From CAZYWA01 sp964650975 [NCBI: uncultured bacterium] (GTDB taxonomy: Bacteria > JADJOY01): DNA of 7,883 nucleotides. The notes beneath the pieces were generated by a model. The model was not told the origin of the DNA. It saw only the letters and a program-made list of their open reading frames with translations, and did no database searches. A program made the position numbers and the translations under genes. Every line of letters begins with the position of its first letter. Position 1 is the stretch's first letter. Positions 5,695 through 7,883 of the stretch are shown here, piece after piece. The DNA lies in contig CAZYWA010000382.1 in assembly GCA_964650975.1 (NCBI GenBank), positions 1-7,883 of the forward strand, given 5' to 3'.

Positions 5695-6705
5695 ATGGGC
5701 ACCAATCACGGCCTCGCCAAGCCAGATCGCCGGCTCGTCCTGATCACCGGGGCCGGCGCTAGCCGGAACCTCGGGAAAGGCGGCCCACTCCCCCTGATGG
5801 GCGATTGGGCACGGATCCTGTCAGGCGACCTGGGCGCGGATGCGAAGGCGATCGGCCTGAGCCCACAAATCTCAGGCGAAGCCTTCGAGAAGCTTGTCGG
5901 CAGTTTCCTGAAATGGAGTCAGGGCCACGACCTGAACGGACGCTTCGGCCGGCTCATCCCGTTCTACGGCGATGTCGCGGAATGGGCCATGAAATGTCAG
6001 CGGAAGACCGATGAAATGGTGAACATCATCCGGACTTCGGTGTTCCGCGAATTCTCGAAGGTTCGCCTCGATGAGCGGGCGGTGGAGAACGCGTACGGCA
6101 AGCTCTTCGCGCACCTGGATATCAAGCGAGGCGAGCTGGTATGCGCCACGACGAACTATGACCCCTCGCTTCGGTTGGCCCTGCGTAGGCGCGATTTGAA
6201 CCCAGCGATCGGCGACGATGGTGAGCCCGGCTCGACGGCGATGCTTCGAATCGTGGATCTGGTCGATTGGGATGTCAGACATCGAAATTGCACTCCGATG
6301 TTGCATCTCCACGGCATGGTGGGCTGGTATTGGAAGGGGAACGAAATTCAAGTCCTGCCGGACGATCAGGAGTTCGTCCCAGCACTTGGCGCCCCAGCGG
6401 TCATGCTGCCCGACCCGCAGAAGGACCCGTTCGTGGTGGATGTGATTCGTGAGCTCTGGTCGAACCTGCGGGCCGCGCTCGACGACGCGACCCACGTCCT
6501 CGTCCTCGGACACTCGCTTCACGATCCGCACCTCGCCGATGAGCTCCGGCGGTCAGAGGGAGCGACGATCTGTGTCGCCGCGCCGAAGGACTGCGTGCAG
6601 GACGTGGCTCGCTCGATCGAGGGAGCGGTGGCGCTCCCCATGGAGTTCGGGCCTAACTTCGAGATCGAGGCCGGCTTGCTCGAATCGTGGTCGCAACCGA
6701 GGTGA
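5695..6705 (+). CDS. Stand-alone SIR2-like protein, probable NAD-consuming defence effector
   Basis: The product has 336 residues. It shows the SIR2-like fold motifs in order: LITGAGASRNLG at residues 16-27 (nucleotide binding), TTNYD at 152-156 (equivalent to the TQNxD of sirtuins), HLHGM at 204-208 with His206 as the likely catalytic base, and VLVLGHSLHDPHL at about 268-280 (the late G-S-DP motif of the SIR2_2 group). The zinc-binding Cys pairs of true deacetylases are absent, placing it with the SIR2-like domains of phage defence (ThsA, DSR, SIR2-Argonaute), which degrade NAD on infection. It has no second domain, and no Argonaute, HerA or sensor gene is adjacent. It follows the PIN toxin by 60 bases on the same strand. 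Some stretches are AT-rich for this window (31 and 29 G or C in 6001-6060 and 6241-6300, against 41 at 3541-3600), which suggests transfer. The Shine-Dalgarno sequence is weak, so the start is less certain. Confidence 0.82.
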   Translation: MGTNHGLAKPDRRLVLITGAGASRNLGKGGPLPLMGDWARILSGDLGADAKAIGLSPQISGEAFEKLVGSFLKWSQGHDLNGRFGRLIPFYGDVAEWAMKCQRKTDEMVNIIRTSVFREFSKVRLDERAVENAYGKLFAHLDIKRGELVCATTNYDPSLRLALRRRDLNPAIGDDGEPGSTAMLRIVDLVDWDVRHRNCTPMLHLHGMVGWYWKGNEIQVLPDDQEFVPALGAPAVMLPDPQKDPFVVDVIRELWSNLRAALDDATHVLVLGHSLHDPHLADELRRSEGATICVAAPKDCVQDVARSIEGAVALPMEFGPNFEIEAGLLESWSQPR

Positions 6706-6723
6706 CTTCGTCCGACCGAAGGC

Positions 6724-6741
6724 GGCGGGGTTCGAACCGCC
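6724..6741 (+). repeat. Hairpin with palindromic GGTTCGAACC core after the SIR2-like gene
   Basis: GGCGG (6724-6728) and CCGCC (6737-6741) pair around GGTTCGAA, and GGTTCGAACC (6729-6738) is itself a perfect 10-bp palindrome. It lies 18 bases after the SIR2-like stop. It recalls a tRNA T-arm but does not fold as one on either strand. No T tract follows. Confidence 0.35.
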
Positions 6742-7308
6742 CTCGTCAGTACGCACGTTCGTCCTCGGCGGGCCCCCTCCCAGCGTGGCCGGTTCGCATG
6801 GGAGCCGGCCGCCGCGATCGTCGTGCTCTGGCTAGTCGGACGATGGCGCGACCAGGCGGGCCGCGGTCGACCGGTTTGTCGGCACCGCGACCGACTGCTT
6901 CGCCGGCCGGGGAGCCACGCTCTGGCGGCATCAGAGCGTGCCTGCTCTACGGTCTTGGTGCGCTGGTGGGCTTGGTTCGCTCCAAGGGGCGGAGATCGAG
7001 ACGAGTCGCCGCACCGCAAGCGCGATGACCTCGCACGCGAGTCGAAGACCGGCCTCGTGCAGAGTCCGTGAGCCGCCGCCCGAGCCGCGCTGAAGCCGAA
7101 CCCGCTGTTTTCGCTGCACGGCCTTGGCGGTCCGTGCCGCCCGTGGTGTGTCGACGTGTTCCCGTCGGTGCGCCGGAACCTGCGCAGCGGCTGCACTCCT
7201 CTGCGCGAGCAGGGTCGGCCACGCCTCGGAAGACCTCGACGTTTGCCCTGGGGACCGCTGGCGCGTCGTTTGCGAGGGATGCGGCGGCGCTTGTTGATAA
7301 ACTGGCCC

Positions 7309-7314
7309 AAGGAG
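7309..7314 (+). promoter_or_regulatory. Ribosome binding site AAGGAG for the coiled-coil gene
   Basis: AAGGAG ends seven bases before ATG 7322. This strong site in otherwise gene-free DNA supports the short downstream frame as real. Confidence 0.7.
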
Positions 7315-7321
7315 ATGCCCC

Positions 7322-7639
7322 ATGGACGGTGAGCCCAAGGACCTCACGACGCGAGTGCTGGTCGAAATCCGGGACGAGCTACGCGGGCACACGCGCATCC
7401 TCGACGAGCACACGCGGCTCCTGACCGACCACGATGTGCAGCTGCGCGAGCACGGCGGGCGGATCGGTGGCGTCGAGTCCGCCGTGGCTCGACTGGCGGG
7501 CAGCGTCGAGCAGCAGGGCGTGACGCTTCGCCAGATCCTGCGCGCCGTGGAAGCAGGAAACGAGCGGCGAGACGCCGGTTTCCAGGACCACGAACGACGG
7601 ATCGTCCGGCTCGAATCGCGCACCGGTCTCGACCGCTGA
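7322..7639 (+). CDS. Small coiled-coil protein of unknown function
   Basis: The product has 105 residues, no signal peptide, and is very rich in Arg, Glu, Asp and His. From about residue 9 to 78 it follows an unbroken seven-residue pattern. The first core position is I16, H23, H30, H37, H44, V51, L58, Q65, I72. The second is L13, L20, L27, L34, L41, I48, V55, V62, L69, V76. This predicts a long, soluble, oligomeric coiled coil of about ten heptads. Successive heptads begin HTRILDE, HTRLLTD, HDVQLRE and HGGRIGG, so the early part looks like duplicated heptads. A less regular, charged C-terminus follows (RRDAGFQDHERRIVRLE). I do not recognise a named family. Similar short His/Arg/Leu heptad proteins of unknown role occur in many GC-rich bacteria. 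It is on its own behind a strong binding site, 31 bases before the lipoprotein gene. Confidence 0.75.
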   Translation: MDGEPKDLTTRVLVEIRDELRGHTRILDEHTRLLTDHDVQLREHGGRIGGVESAVARLAGSVEQQGVTLRQILRAVEAGNERRDAGFQDHERRIVRLESRTGLDR

Positions 7640-7670
7640 TCCGCGCCGGCGCTGCCTCGGGACCGGGTCG

Positions 7671-7883
7671 ATGAAGTGCCCGCTCTCGCGACCGAGATGG
7701 CCCGCATGTCTCGGCGGCGTGCGCTACGGCGTACTCCGCGGTCTCCTGGTCGTCATCGCACTCACCGGCTGCTCGGCGGAGGGACCGGCGCCCCGAGCGG
7801 GGCGGCGGTTCCACCTGCCAGAATTCGTGTTCGGCTCCGCCGCCACCGACATCAGCGATGCCGCGATGACGACCGCCGCGCAG
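7671..7883 (+). CDS. N-terminal part of a lipoprotein, cut by the window edge
   Basis: An open frame runs from ATG 7671 to the end of the window, 71 codons without a stop. It reads a hydrophobic segment GVLRGLLVVIALTGC with a good lipobox LTGC (Cys34 counted from the ATG), then a soluble part with RFHLPEFVFGSAA and TDISDAAMTTAA. This predicts cleavage by signal peptidase II and lipid anchoring in the envelope. The start is uncertain. ATG 7671 has GGG-rich DNA before it but gives an unusual N-region containing Trp and two Cys. GTG 7719 would give a compact 17-residue signal before the Cys. The visible mature part is too short to assign a function. Confidence 0.6.
   Translation, partial: MKCPLSRPRWPACLGGVRYGVLRGLLVVIALTGCSAEGPAPRAGRRFHLPEFVFGSAATDISDAAMTTAAQ

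Larger units (their letters stand above)
6706..7321 (+). other. 616-bp region without a supportable gene
   Basis: Frames on both strands give Arg, Ser and Pro rich translations without motifs or ribosome binding sites, as expected of GC-rich non-coding DNA. It contains the palindrome GGTTCGAACC (6729-6738) inside a hairpin GGCGG/CCGCC (6724-6741), and an inverted repeat GGCCGG/CCGGCC (6787-6810). It ends with the binding site of the next gene. It may be a decayed junction beside the defence-type cassette. Confidence 0.5.

Noticed and set aside
6700-6800. tRNA gene suggested by GGTTCGAACC
   Set aside because: The bases around the T-loop-like core do not form a 5-bp T stem with a 7-base loop on either strand, and no acceptor or anticodon arm is found at the right distance.
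6449-6835. Open frame overlapping the end of the SIR2-like gene
   Set aside because: It lies mostly inside the SIR2-like gene in another frame, is Ser/Arg/Pro rich and has no binding site.
6519-7310. Minus-strand open frame across the 616-bp gap
   Set aside because: The translation is Arg/Ser rich and motif-free, overlaps the end of the SIR2-like gene and has no convincing start signal.

Overview
This is a GC-rich bacterial window. The protein-coding stretches use G or C at most third codon positions. The cell envelope appears to be diderm, because the window carries a PilT-type pilus ATPase, a Tat-exported lipoprotein and a second lipoprotein signal. The gene mix (a surface protein ending in Gly-run, Cys, hydrophobic stretch and Arg-run, plus a GMC oxidoreductase with a gluconate-dehydrogenase-type small subunit) recalls Myxococcota, Binatota or other former deltaproteobacterial lineages. 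No marker gene is present, so that placement is a guess.

Left part (1-1806): the window opens inside a gene whose end resembles the C-terminal helices of an (alpha/alpha)6-barrel glycosidase. The coding frame changes near 245-300. The new frame runs to a stop at 790 and ends in a C-terminal sorting-like tail. Five bases later a complete PilT-family ATPase begins, with its Shine-Dalgarno sequence inside the end of the preceding gene, so the two are probably cotranscribed.

First intergenic region (1807-2220, 414 bp): it holds no convincing gene but is structured. There are two near-identical TTTCAGCG elements, then an AT-rich island of four tandem 23-bp units built on the palindrome GGTAA-N8-TTACC, a strong GC hairpin, and a possible promoter inside an inverted repeat.

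Middle (2221-4870): a two-gene operon encodes a Tat lipoprotein of the gluconate 2-dehydrogenase subunit 3 family and a GMC-family FAD oxidoreductase without its own signal peptide. The likely arrangement is a periplasmic, membrane-tethered dehydrogenase in which the small subunit carries the flavoprotein through Tat. The substrate cannot be read from sequence, and no cytochrome subunit is present.

Right-middle (4871-6705): a Phd/YefM-type antitoxin and a PIN-domain toxin overlap as ATGA, preceded by operator-like repeats. Sixty bases later lies a stand-alone SIR2-like protein with intact NAD-site motifs. This looks like an acquired toxin-antitoxin and defence cassette. Parts of the SIR2-like gene are clearly more AT-rich than the operon to its left.

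Right end (6706-7883): about 616 bp have no supportable gene. A 105-residue coiled-coil protein with a strict heptad pattern and four evenly spaced histidines follows. The last gene is the start of a lipoprotein cut by the window edge.
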